Positions 34,042 through 45,509 of a DNA stretch of 64,000 bases are shown one piece after another. A program made the position numbers and the translations under genes. The DNA is from Dichetophora obliterata (taxonomy: Eukaryota; Arthropoda; Insecta; Diptera; Sciomyzidae), in the NCBI GenBank assembly GCA_963920525.1, contig OY986438.1:214706896-214770895 (forward strand), written 5' to 3'. The notes below the pieces were generated by a model that saw only the letters and a list, made by a program, of their open reading frames with translations, ran no database searches and was not told the DNA's origin. The first letter of the stretch is position 1. Each line of letters starts with the position of its first letter.

Positions 34042-37000
34042 TAAATTTATGTCATTTATTATATCAAAGTCTCTACTAATTGCTTAAATACAAAATATTA
34101 TAAATAATTTCCAATGTCAAAATTTTTGCAGGGATTCTGTCATAATTTACACATTTAACTCGATTGAAAACATAGATAGTTGCTACTTTGGGTGAATTTA
34201 AAATTAAATTATACTTTAAGACTTAAATCCAACATTATCATCTTTATTACTAACAAAAAGTAGGGTTTATGTACAAGTATGATTTAAGTTTAAAAAAGTA
34301 TGCCACTATTTTTATCTTAAAAATGATGAAAAAATTATTTAAAATTTTTGTGCATGATCTTTTTATCTGAACATTAAAAAATAATCCTTAAGTTGGTGCC
34401 TGTTTTTTACTGACATTTTTGAACAAGAAAGAATAAGAATAAGAACAAATTTTGCTCTAAGATTGCTGTCATTTAACGATTTCTCACCTGATTTTTATGT
34501 ATTTTTCGTCTATGAAAGACCAGATTTTGTAGCACATCCGTCGCTAGTTGGTTGCTAGAACCGTGTTTTACAACAGCGCGACCTTCTAATGGATGCGTTG
34601 ATTTTGGAGACGCCTCTCCACTGCAGACACAAATATCTTTTTTCGGAATTACAAGCTATTGTTTTTCAGCAAACTTGTGTTGGCTTGCTTCTCGGCTTCT
34701 TCTGCTTTGTTTTTTTTGTCGGTGTCAGTGTTAATGTTGCTCTTGTTGTTGCCATTGTTTCACTTCTATGATTGCAGCATGGTTGTTGTAGTTATTTTTA
34801 ATGCTTATTTTGATTACCCCAGCGTCAAGTGCCTGCCCAACAGCGTGTCGCATGAGATCCCACTGTGGCCGCCATTGTGACAGTTAACTCGGTTTCATTT
34901 CGCGTTATTTGGCTTGTACTCCACGTATTTGTGTTTGTGTTGAGTTTCTTCTGTAACTCCTTTCTTGTTTTTTTTTTATTTTTTTTTTGTGCTATTGTAA
35001 TGTTAAGGACTGTTGATTTCCACTTTATTACTATTTTCGTCCATTAGTTTGTTTCGTTCCTTTCTGTTCACTTCGTTGGGAATCCTTTTTTTTTGGGGTT
35101 ATTTTACTTCAGCTTTTTGGACATTTGGCTTTGGGCTACACAAAGAGGCTCAGTCGGTGCAGCCTTTGGACGCATTTTGGTTGAGGTTTTAAAATAAAAC
35201 AAAGGATGGCTTTATCTGTGGGCGACTCTATGGGAAACGTCGTTTTGCATGGTGGACGTTGTTTTAGTGCAAATGCGTTGAATACTGTTTCTGGTATTTG
35301 AGCTATTTTAAAAAATGTTTGGCGGGTCAACTTTTTGCGTTGTGCCCTTGTTTGTGGCTGTCCGTTTCGTTGTTGTTTCTTGCTTATGTTTAATTTTTAT
35401 TAATTTTTTTTTTGTGCATAACAACAGACTGCGTTCCTCCCAGGACTCTAGCCGCAAAGTTGGTTCTGAACTTTTTCTATATTATGCTTGTTTTTGGCGT
35501 GACATTTTGTTATTGTTGCAGTTTTTACATTGTTCACTTCCGCCCAAGGATAACTCAATGTGACGACATGGCTGTTTGTTTTTACCGGTGCTTTTTTGGT
35601 TGGCTTGTGGTTTCTTTAACGACTATTTCTGCTTTTAAAAAATTATTGTTTCAAGCTGTTACGGTAGAAAAAAAGTGCCCGTGATATTTCACAGTCTTGC
35701 TCTGATTATTTCAACAATGAAATTTTAAGTTTAATTGAACGTTGTTTAAGGTAAAAGCTTTGAGCCAACTGAATAATAAATACAGTTTTGGCATGTTGCG
35801 AAAGGATGTATAAATTGCGGCTTTGCTATCGCGAATCATCTTAAAATGTAGTGTCAAGGTAGCAAGCATTCTTATGTCAAATTTTTATTGCTTCATTTTG
35901 TGATGAATTTTGATTTATTTTGTATTAATTTTTTCGCTATGTTTCCTGGTTGCATCAATACGTGTCATTATTGACAGTTTTGACAGTTTAACTGAACACA
36001 GTTATTCTGTGTTTGTTTTTTCTCCTTTGTAGTTGTTTTAGTTGCTAAATTCTAATAATAGAGTAACGTGCAATCAATCACGCACTTGTCACATGTAACA
36101 ATAATTTTAAATGCTTGCCAATCCATAGACGTAAACATATCAGCACACGTCATGACCATGTTGCCGCAACATGGCGGCGAAAGTTGTTGTTGTAAAATGT
36201 CATAGATTGATCCACACCCTCAGTTTAACTCATGACACAGTCAAAGGTGTTACTTCATGTTTACGCTACCGAATAAGAATAAATAATTTCCCATCAGTAT
36301 ACATAAGAAAGTCTATTAGTAAAGATGTCCTTGTAAGTGATATATATTAACATTTTTTATAAAATATTTTCATACGAATATTCGGACATTCGGTTCAGTT
36401 TCGAATAAATTTGTTCTTTAGTTTTAGAGCGAATGGCCTTTCAAATTATTCAAACTTATTTTAAAAATATTAAAATATGCTTTAACCAGTTTTTTTTATG
36501 TTATTCCCAAAGACCAGACATTTTTGACTTCCCATTGCCATTATTATACAACCAATGCCGAAAAAGAGAATATTCTTATCAGTCCCAAAATTCGAAATCC
36601 TTAAAGAACTGTCACTATATAAATTCCAGATATTTTATACAAATTGCATAAAAACATAATTAAAATAATTAATACATGAATAAAATTTATGAAAAATAAT
36701 TAAAATATAGAGTATGAGAGCTTTAAAGAAAAATATATTCACTATAAATTTAAGATTTTTAGATTTAAGGGAGAAACTTATTTCTCGATTGTTTTTCAAT
36801 ATGGCAGCTGTACCACGCAAAGAAAACCATTTTATTAACACTGTGATAATTATAAGACTGCTGTTTTTAAGGCACTTTATATGATTCCAAGGAAGTAATT
36901 CAGACCCAATATCACCAATCTTCATCATACCCAGACTCTCATATGAAAAAAAATGTATTGCTTTTATATGATTTACTTAATATATCAGTAGCAAAATTTT

Positions 37001-40000
37001 AACTTCATGTTCGTGAATAATGATTCCAAAAACCACAAAATATAAACCAAAATGTTAAATATTAGGCTCTAACAACATTTAACTGAGGAGAAAGTGGAAA
37101 AAGTCTGGAAGTTTTAAAAAGAAAAGCATCTTAATTTTTTGATTTTTTATTGACATTTTTGTTATTTTTCTCATTAAAATATTTTAAGATCTTAAAATTT
37201 TTAATGTTAGCTTTAACGGAATGTAGAATTGTTTCCTTTGGAAAAGTTAATTTTATATCACAAAACTTTGTGTTTCCCCAATTTCAATAACGTTCAATAT
37301 CCATAAACTTTTGAAATGAAAAAATCTTTTTAATTAGTTGTTTTATTGATATTTCTTAATTTCTTTTTATGTAACTAAAAAAGTGTCACTTGTTTAACAA
37401 ATTATACATAGAAATATTGTTACTGCACTCGATAATGCATTGTAGGGAAATATAGGAATTATATAAATTAATTAATAAATCATTCAAATATTAAGAGGAA
37501 CTAAGGAATATTTTATCGAATTTTTGTAAGGTTTTGTTGCCTTCATGCATATCTACAGTTATGAATCATGCGCACATTGAAGGACGTACATAAAACGACC
37601 TTATTAAATAGAACAAATCAACAATATTTCTTTATGATTTTCATGCAGAAAAACGGTCTTATTAAAACCATAGATAAAATCTTCTAAGAACAATGCCATT
37701 TTTTTATTAGTAAAATAACATAGTTATAATAATAATCTTATTGTTTTTTATTAGAAAACTTTTAAAAACTAAAAGAAAGTCTTATAAATAGTATGTGATT
37801 TTATTATTAGTTTTAAAAGTTATCTTCTTATGACTTAATTATTAACATAAATCAGTTATACTTAATTAGAAAATCTTATTATTTTAATATGATTTCTTTT
37901 TGCAATTTAGTAAGTGAAGCTTCTTAAGGCAAAACGAAATCTGATCAGCCTTCTACCTGACATTATTCCTTTTTTTTAATTGCCTTTAAAATGACGGTTA
38001 AATACTTTTTTAAGATTTTAATACAATTTATTTGGAAATAATATAGGAATATGGAAAAATATAATTTGAAAAACTTAGAAAAATATTGTATGCATTCATT
38101 TCCAGTATTTCGTTTTTTGGTTATAAATCTATTGCATTTTTTTATTAACTTACCCTATGTTTTCTTCATACTTGCAGGCCAGCTTTAAACTAAACTTTGT
38201 CACAAAAGTATCCAGTGCTGTCGGAACCATCTAATAAGCTGATAACGTCCTGAATTTCCATTTAATTGAGCACTTTCTTCAAAACCGAAACAGAATCGTT
38301 CAAGCTCCACGACAGAAACATGGCTTAAGTTTGGAGAAGAAGGTCTCGAACAGAACTAACCATTGTTAATTGTTTTTGTTTTAACATACAAATTCTTTAT
38401 CATTTTTATTCTTCACGAATGTAGTTCATATCCACGACCACGATTACGGTTGAAAGCCAAAGCTGTAGTATGTATTCATTAAAATAAGGATAAGGCTTTC
38501 TCATTAGTTTAAAGTGGTCTCTTCTTACACTTTAGTGAGATGAGTGAGTGAGATATTATGACAGTCAACAAGATTTCCAGATCAAAAAGATTTTCTTCTT
38601 AGTTTTAAGTGGTTCTTTCTTACACTTTAGTGAGATGAGTAAGTGAGATGACATGAGTGTTAAAAAGATTTTAACAGCATTTTTATTCGTTGCGAACCAA
38701 TAACGAACCTTTTAAAGCAATGTTTGATTAGTTTTAATAATATTTTTTCTATACAACTAAGAAGATTTCTCTATGGGAAATTCTTTTTATTTGGGAACTT
38801 TTAACCCATTAATGCTCCCTATCAGAATTCGTTGAGTTCAGCTTTTGAAATTTCAGCACAAATTTTGTTAAAATTGGAAAATTTAATTGGAAAATTTTTA
38901 ATTCTTCAACTTTAACCTAATGCACTTTTTTAATGTTATATACTTTTTTGATGTTTATAAAACAAAAGAATTCATCTGAGTGGCATTTTTCACGTTTTTT
39001 TTTAAAATACTGCATGAACTGGCGCGAAAAAAAAGGCCTTAAATTTTATCACTTTTTTTGGAAAAATCATACTTTTGGCTTTCTCACACTGTTGCAAGCA
39101 AAAGCTTTACAGTGGCTGCGGATTATTGAGAAATTTTTGAAAAATGCTTTTATCGCGTATGATATATCATACGTTGTCAAAAAAGGGTTAAGAAGAAATC
39201 CTGACAAAATAGCTCAATTAGGTGATCTTGATTTTAAGTGGTTGTTTTTGGCTCTGTGTAGGTAATGCTTCTTTCTTGCCGTGTGGATTTAGGTTATTTC
39301 TAATCATGCTCAACACCACTTGTGACAGATGGTGACGTTACAAAACTGTCATTATGATCGGCTATCAGTGACTCGATCGATTGCACAATTAAAAATACTC
39401 CATTGTTAGGAAACTCTATATCATTACCAAGTCAGCATTTGTCCATAATTGGAAGAATGTTCCAAGTCAAATGGAACGAAAATGAAACTTGCACCATTTG
39501 TTTAGACAAAGGATAATTCTGATGCATAACCATCTTATAATATGATGTCAGAGAAACTAAGGCAACGTTATGACATTGATACACAAATAATGCTTATTTC
39601 TTTAAAGCATTGTCCAAATCAAAGGAAAATGTTCTGAATATTGCAATCGTAAATTAGAGTGTACAAAATATTTGAATAAGTAATATCGCATCAGAAACAA
39701 AAAAGGAACGAGTTCAGGTTGTTGTAGGAAGGAAAGTGCGGTAACGAAGCGTTAGCGTGCTTAGCGTTTAGATTCTCGTATAAAGCATTTTCTCATTGGC
39801 ACACCTGCTAAGAATATGCTGCAATAATGACTACTGACATGCAGTTATTCTAACCCAGATTTGCTTCTCTAACAAATGTACAAATTTAGTTCTTTAAGAA
39901 CATCTCTGGAGTGGCCCCAAGCGCAAGGACGACGCATAAAGTAGCCTTGTTTTCTGTTCTTGTTATTTTACTCATTCGCATTCAATGCGCTTTTAACGCT

Positions 40001-40358
40001 GCTAGATAAGCGCTACAATTGTTGTGCTTTTTTAATCTCTGTTGCTGTTGTTGTTGTTATTGTTGTTAACTTTAATGGCACTCTGGGGGATATGCGAGTA
40101 AATTACTACTTTACTTACTTACTTGTATTAAGTTGGGCGTCAACGCAGTCATTGTTGTTGTTGTTTTTATTATTAACGCTTTTCTTTATTGCTGATGATC
40201 GCCTGTGTTATTTTTTTGTTGTTGTTTTCTTTTTCTCATTTTCAATACTTACTATTCGAGTATTTTTTTTTGTACAACGAGTTGTTAATCATAATTCCTT
40301 AGACGACATTTGCGAAAAATTTCTTTTTTTTTTGGCCGAACAACCAGTGTAGCGCACG
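34042..40358. other. Long stretch without recognised genes
   Basis: From 34.5 to 36 kb the plus strand is T/G-rich with GTT runs, which creates many hydrophobic open frames of 60-90 codons that I do not believe. The composition resembles fly intron or UTR sequence read on the opposite strand. From 36.3 to 38.4 kb it is plain AT-rich DNA. One tandem duplication lies at 38496-38670. A (GTT)n tract sits at 40025-40070. Confidence 0.45.
38496..38670. repeat. Two-copy tandem duplication (~95-bp period)
   Basis: TTACACTTTAGTGAGATGAG, preceded by TAG-TTTAAAGTGGT-like text, occurs at about 38526 and 38620. The second unit is diverged by roughly 15 per cent. Confidence 0.75.
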
Positions 40359-41002
40359 AATGGCGTTTTCTTTTCTCGAAAAATTCTGCATTGTCTCTGC
40401 CCTCTTTAAGAAATCTGTATTTTTTGTTGTTCTTTTTTCGAAAAAAATTGTGAACCCTAAAATGGTATCGTGTTCTTTTCTTTAAAAAATATTGACCTCA
40501 GAAGTAGAAAACGTGCAGAATTTTTGCACATCATCGGTCTTAAAATTCTGCCCTCAAATGTTACCAACTCGATGAACAAAAAAGTGACATGTTAGGAAAA
40601 AATTAAACATTATCATAGACATTTCATTAAAGTTTAAGCTTTTTCACGGATTGCAAAAGATATATTATAAAAATTGTGATGTGGCAAATATAAACGCAAC
40701 AGTTGGGTCTGCAATTAATATTTTTATAAAAGAGTTGCTTAAAACGTCTTCGTCCTCATTCAACGATGAAAGTGATTCTCCATTACTGAGAACAATATAA
40801 TCAAAGAAAGAACTTTTCATTTTTTTTTATTCTCAAAAGTAAACAACAGTGTAGCCAACACAACATCATTGAAAAAGATTAGGCGTTTTTTCTGATCTTT
40901 CCTCGACTAATTACAGGTTAAAATTTTTTGAGTTCAGGTAAAATTTAAAAAATGTTGCACTCTCAGAGGGCAGCATTTTTAACCGATAAAAGAAAACGCC
41001 AT
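40359..41002. mobile_element. MITE with ATGGCGTTTTCTTTT ends
   Basis: ATGGCGTTTTCTTTT at 40359-40373 is inverted at 40988-41002. A second inverted block (TCTGCCCTC on the left, GAGGGCAG on the right) follows inside. Internal AATTCTG hairpins are present. No coding content. No target duplication resolved. Confidence 0.65.
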
Positions 41003-41341
41003 AAGTTGTTCTTTATATCTTCGGCGTTTACAATTCGATTTTACAGAATCTGTGTTTTTGTTTTAAAAATATCAAATTTTTTGCTCTCAAGGTCATTGGG
41101 GTCAAGCATTCCCTTCTAGTACTTACCCAACAGCTCTCAGTTTCAACCATTCTAATAGACCATTCTAAGGTAATAAAATTAAAGCTCGCAAAAAATTATT
41201 AAACTCTTCCGAAGAAACTATATCGATTATTCCAGTAGAACTAAAGGATGATGTTTTTGCTATTTGTTTTTTCAGTGTACATTTTTTGACACCTCACGCA
41301 TGGTTCGTAACATGTGAAAAAGCCAAAAATCAGTAAGGTTT

Positions 41342-41556
41342 GCTATTTCATCATTTATAGACGAACAAATGAACGGTTGGAAGTTATTGAATTTTACTAT
41401 CAAAATTCGTGTCCAGTGAAATATGGGTTTCGCAAACTACGTTCATATTACGGTTGTCATAATCAACCCACCGAACAGGCTATTCAAGCTAGTGTGAACA
41501 AATTTTCCTTTATTGCAAATTAATCCACCAACCCGTAAGCGGAGAGTGTGTACTAA
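41342..41556 (+). pseudogene. Mariner-like transposase N-terminal HTH fragment (DUF4817-like)
   Basis: The frame reads NERLEVIEFYYQNSCPVKYG, FRKLRSYYGCHNQPTEQAIQ and ASVNKF, then (out of frame) PPTRKRRVCTK. This is the helix-turn-helix start of an insect IS630/mariner-type transposase family (R.eIIkFYYqNs.Sv...yRkLR..yGrhNrPTe.tIr..V.KFe). No catalytic domain follows; the frame runs into a CCCGGG module. Dead fragment. Confidence 0.75.
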
Positions 41557-41562
41557 GGCTTT

Positions 41563-41605
41563 CAATCCCGGGATCCCGGGCTCTCGAACTTTTTCCAGTC
41601 CCGAC
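41563..41605. repeat. Solo CCCGGGATCCCGGG module
   Basis: TTTCAATCCCGGGATCCCGG is a perfectly palindromic GC-rich core in AT-rich DNA. The same text is found at the ends of the 52.8-56.4 kb segment, so this is likely a terminal fragment of the same element family. Confidence 0.55.
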
Positions 41606-41614
41606 AGTCTTGGA

Positions 41615-41925
41615 TTTATAGAAAGTGTTAAAAAATCCAGGCAGTAGAAATCTACAGGAGGATTATAAAAAGTTTGGCAAAGACATAAAAAAGATATTTT
41701 GTGTGCCAAAAATAGTTTTTTTTTTTTTTAACGAGTTTAATAAAAAAAACAATATTTTGAATAAAATTACCAAAAAAGAATTAATACCAAATATAAAAAC
41801 AAATGGTATTACCTTTACGAATGTAACTGATAAAGCAAATATATTTAATAGTTATTTCTCAAATATTGGTACTAACGTTGTTTCTGATAATGTTTTACTG
41901 AGCTCTTCCTGTTGTTCCTTGGATA
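41615..41925 (+). pseudogene. Plus-strand LINE, left part (pre-RT region)
   Basis: The frame reads LKNPGSRNLQEDYKKFGKDI and later GITFTNVTDKANIFNSYFSN followed by IG. This is the segment between the endonuclease and reverse transcriptase domains of CR1/jockey-type LINEs (FN.YF.nIG). It stops where the minus-strand LINE begins, and the same ORF type resumes near 44090. A T run near 41718 is probably a frameshift site. Confidence 0.7.
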
Positions 41926-44070
41926 ATTTATTTATTTTATTTATTTATTTAAGTTCAATTTAGACGCTTGCAAGAATTAATTTATAGTTAAGCACCGATT
42001 ACATAAAAGTATTTAATAAACAACTTAATAAAATTTCAAACATAGTTAAACATAATAAATTAAAATTATTAGTTAATTAATTAATACATAACTGTTGATT
42101 AATAAAAGTGTTGGGGCAAAGAAAAAAAAAAGACAAAATTTGTGAAAAGTAAGTGAAGAACACAATAAATTACATGGAAGACAGATGATTTGACAGGATA
42201 GATTTAAACAAAGGTGCATTGCAAATACGCTGAATGTGGGCTGGTAACGAGTTCCAAAGACGTATAGAATTGACGAAAAACAATCGTTCAGACAATAAGT
42301 AGAAATGCGTAGCTATAACTAAGTTATTTTCACGTTGAAATCTTAAAAATTGCAGTTTCTGGTACAAATACGGTGGTTCTTTTGTAAAAATAGTTTTATG
42401 CAAAGCAATCAGCGCCCTCAAGTTCAAGAGACTGTCAAAAGTCAAGCCGAAGGTCTGTTTTGCATGCTGTGATACATGATCTGTTCGTTTTAACCCAAAA
42501 ACATAACGTGCTATACTGTTATATGCATCATTCAGTTTTCGTTTAGTTGCGGCATCACAGTATGCAAGAACTTCACACCCGTACAATAAAGTTGGAACGA
42601 GATACGTTTTGGCCAGTAGCATTCTGATATTGCAGGGGGTAAAGTGGTGCGTACTCAACAGATTGCGGAGTATGCCATAAATTTTTCCAACGGTGATTTT
42701 GACATGATTCGCCCAATCCAAGGTGCTGTTAAATGTAAAGCCAAGGTTTTTGCCATGTTAACGACTTCAATACGGGAACCATTGAGACTGACTTCCGGTA
42801 ATGGGGATATACAACTGTGTTTTTTAGAAAATATTAAGCGTTTTAAGCAGATGCCCGATCATTAATTTTACTTAAATCTTCATTCAAATGGGCAACACAA
42901 GTATCGAGATCATTCTTTCGACAACTAATATAAAGTTGTACGTCATCTGCGTACATCTGAATGTGTGCTACAGTGTTTCAGAATATTTGGAAGATCATTA
43001 ATGTAGAGCGAAAACAAAAGTGGCCCCAATATGGAGCCCTGAGGCACAATACGTAGCACTGACAAAAAGTTTGAAGTCACACAACCAATATATACTGCTT
43101 GGAATCTTTGGGTGAGGTACGAGCTCATGAAACGTGTCTCAGCAGTGGAAAAATTAAGCAAATTAAATAGTTTTGCGCATAAAATTTCATGGTCAACAGT
43201 GTCGAAGGTTTTCGAGTGGTCAAGCAGCACCAGAAAAGTAATTTCATTGCGATCGATGTTATAACGAATTTCATCAGTGACGTCTAGTAAAGCTGTCACA
43301 CAACTGCGCTTTAGCCGGAATCCAGACTGCCTGTCGGCTAGAAGTGAATTCACGAGAAGAAATTTACTTATGTGCTTTTGCATCAGCGATTCAAAAACTT
43401 TCGAAAGAAATGTTAGAATAGCAATAAGTCGATAGTCACTTCCAGTTTTGGGTATAGGAATTATTTTTGCTTTTTTCCAGATAGCGGGGAAATAGGATTT
43501 AGTTATAATTGTCTTAAAAATATGCGTTATGAAAGGAAGCAGTACAGGAAGAAGATCCTTGGGAAATTTGGGATGTATTCCATCGAAACCGACGGCGTTT
43601 GATTTTATTGCTAAGCAACTCCGCAGGACATCAGCTGATTCAATGGATTGAAAACTAAAAGCAGTGTTGGAGTAAATGTTATTTCGATAATGACTATAGT
43701 TATTGCCGTTTGCCACAGGCATGGGAATATCTATAAATTTCCGGTTAAGATCTTCAACATTAGTTGCGGTAGAAAAGTTTCTTCCTATTCCAATTTGCCG
43801 AATTATATTCCACTTCTGCTTACAGTCAATAGCGAGCTGAATTTCATATTAATAGTATTGCAACTTAGCAACCTTTATAATCCTTACTACATCTTTCCTA
43901 CATCTCAAAAGATTGTAGATTTCCAGTGTTTTGAAACGTGTCCAATTCTTATAAATTTTATTACTTTTTTCAATCAACGCTTTTATAGTACCTGAGAACC
44001 AGGGCGGTCGATTATGTTTATAAGGAGATACTTCTTCCAAATAGCTTTTACTTTTAGCATGTATCGTCTT
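41926..44070 (-). mobile_element. Minus-strand non-LTR retrotransposon, 5'-truncated, inserted in another LINE
   Basis: The 3' end lies at the left, marked by a TTTA-repeat tail (41926-41949), which is AAAT on the coding strand. The coding region follows on the minus strand from about 44040 to 42170. The 5' endonuclease region is absent (5' truncation). Both flanks are parts of one plus-strand LINE, so this insertion is the younger event. Confidence 0.8.
42170..44040 (-). pseudogene. Reverse transcriptase of the inserted LINE (frameshifted)
   Basis: In minus-strand order: PPWFSGTIKALIEKSNKIYK (linker before RT), VGFDGIHPKFPKDLLPVLLP, IWKKAKIIPIPKTGSDYRLI, DRQSGFRLKRSCVTALLDV, FLVLLDHSKTFDTVDHEILC, RIVPQGSILGPLLFSLYIND (RT motifs in order). 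The catalytic box YADDVQLYIS is intact at 42942-42953 (YADD) but lies in a shifted frame. Then FTFNSTLDWANHVKITVGKI (again shifted), then YGCEVLAYCDAATKRKLNDA and VNSIRLWNSLPAHIQRI before the stop at 42170. This is a CR1/jockey-group layout. At least two frameshifts and one lost box frame make it inactive. RT would have copied the element RNA at a nicked target. Confidence 0.85.
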
Positions 44071-44089
44071 TAGAACTTTACAAAATTAT

Positions 44090-45420
44090 AATGTCTCTAA
44101 ATAACACTAATTCTTGTACTGAAAAGAGTTTTTCTAGTATAATTTTGAAAAACATGGCTTACAATGTCATCAATGTTCTGTGCTATTTGTGAAATAAAAG
44201 CATTCAATCAGCTATTTTTCCAGAAATGCTTTAAAAATCTGAGGTAAGTTCTCTGTTTAAAAAAGGAGAAAAAAGTAATCTTAATAATTACAGACCAGTA
44301 TCGATTTTGTCATGTTTTTCTAAAATATTTAAAAAAAACAGTAAAAATAAGAATGCTGAATTTTTTAAACAAGTTCAAGTTTTTTTATCACTTTGGATTT
44401 AGACCTGGTATGTCAACTAAAGATGCACTTTCAAAATTTTGTTCCAATATAAACTCCAGTATTAACAATAAAAAAATAACTAAATCCCTTTTTGTTGATA
44501 TAACTAAAGCGTTTGACATTGTCGATCATAAAATTTTACTTAACAAATTGTACAAATGTCGATTTCGAGGGGCTATTTTGAATTGCTGTTCTTCTTACCT
44601 TTCCAATAGAGTTCAAAGAGTAAAAGTAGATAATCACTTTAGTTCATATAGCAACATAAAAATTGGCGTACCTCAAGGTTCAGTTCTGGGCCCTGTTTTG
44701 TTTTTAATATTCATAAATTCACTTTTGTCTCCAAATTTTCAAGTAATGCAATATTCCTGTGATACATTATTTGACTTTAATATTGAAGTTAGACGAGATC
44801 TAGAAACTCTAAGACACTGGTTTACTTCTCACAAGTGACAAAACGAAGATTATGCTTATAAATATTAGTGGAAAAGAAACTAAATTTAATGACATTAGGT
44901 TCAATTGTGCTGATTGTAGGAAGTACTCTATTTGCAAGGATACATGTTGTTCGCAAAATTTTGTCCATACCTTTGGTGAATCAAGTCCGTGTTCATTTAA
45001 CTGTTTTCATATAGAATGTGTTAAAAGTTTTGAATAACTGGGTCTAATGATTGATTGGAAAATGAATTGGCTAGATCATATGAAATCCCTAAAAAAATAC
45101 TTAGTCACAGCTACGAGACAAATATATCATTTAAAGGCTTTTTGCTCTGAAAAATTACTCTCCTGCATCGACTTTGGGATTTTCCATTCCAAACTAGAAT
45201 ATGGTTTCAAACTAGAATATGGTATAGAATATGAATACAAAATAAATCCATTACTTACTGCGTAGGTAAACATGTAGTTCGAATAATTTGTAAGAAAAAT
45301 TGCCTTGAAAATAGCTTTCAACTATTCAGAACACTTAATATTTTAATATTAAAACAGGGCCTGTTAAGCATTTCTTCTTTTATAAAGTTTTAAAAAATTT
45401 TTTCATTAAATCTGATTACA
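44090..45420 (+). pseudogene. Plus-strand LINE, right part (reverse transcriptase)
   Basis: Continues the element begun at 41615. SLFKKGEKSNLNNYRPVSIL (44246 on), FGFRPGMSTKDALSKF, FVDITKAFDIVDHKILLNKL and IGVPQGSVLGPVLFLIFINS are the RT motifs. The catalytic YADD box has become YSCDT, losing one aspartate. MIDWKMNWLDHMKSLKK (45047) is the post-RT segment. Several stops and shifts. The right edge is unclear, where unnamed-family pseudogene text begins near 45500. A CR1/jockey-type element different from the one inserted in it. Confidence 0.8.
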
Positions 45421-45509
45421 TGATAAATAGAAGTAATTGCAATTATAGCTTATGAAATAATCTCCGTAATATGGCTTATGTTCCATCACATAATTAATTC
45501 ACTTTGGTC

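Noticed and set aside
34552..35684. Cluster of hydrophobic plus-strand open frames
   Set aside because: They arise from T/G-rich sequence, overlap in several frames and show no conserved motif; composition explains the hydrophobicity.
39960..40352. 130-codon plus-strand frame with many hydrophobic residues
   Set aside because: Built largely on a GTT microsatellite and T runs; no domain.
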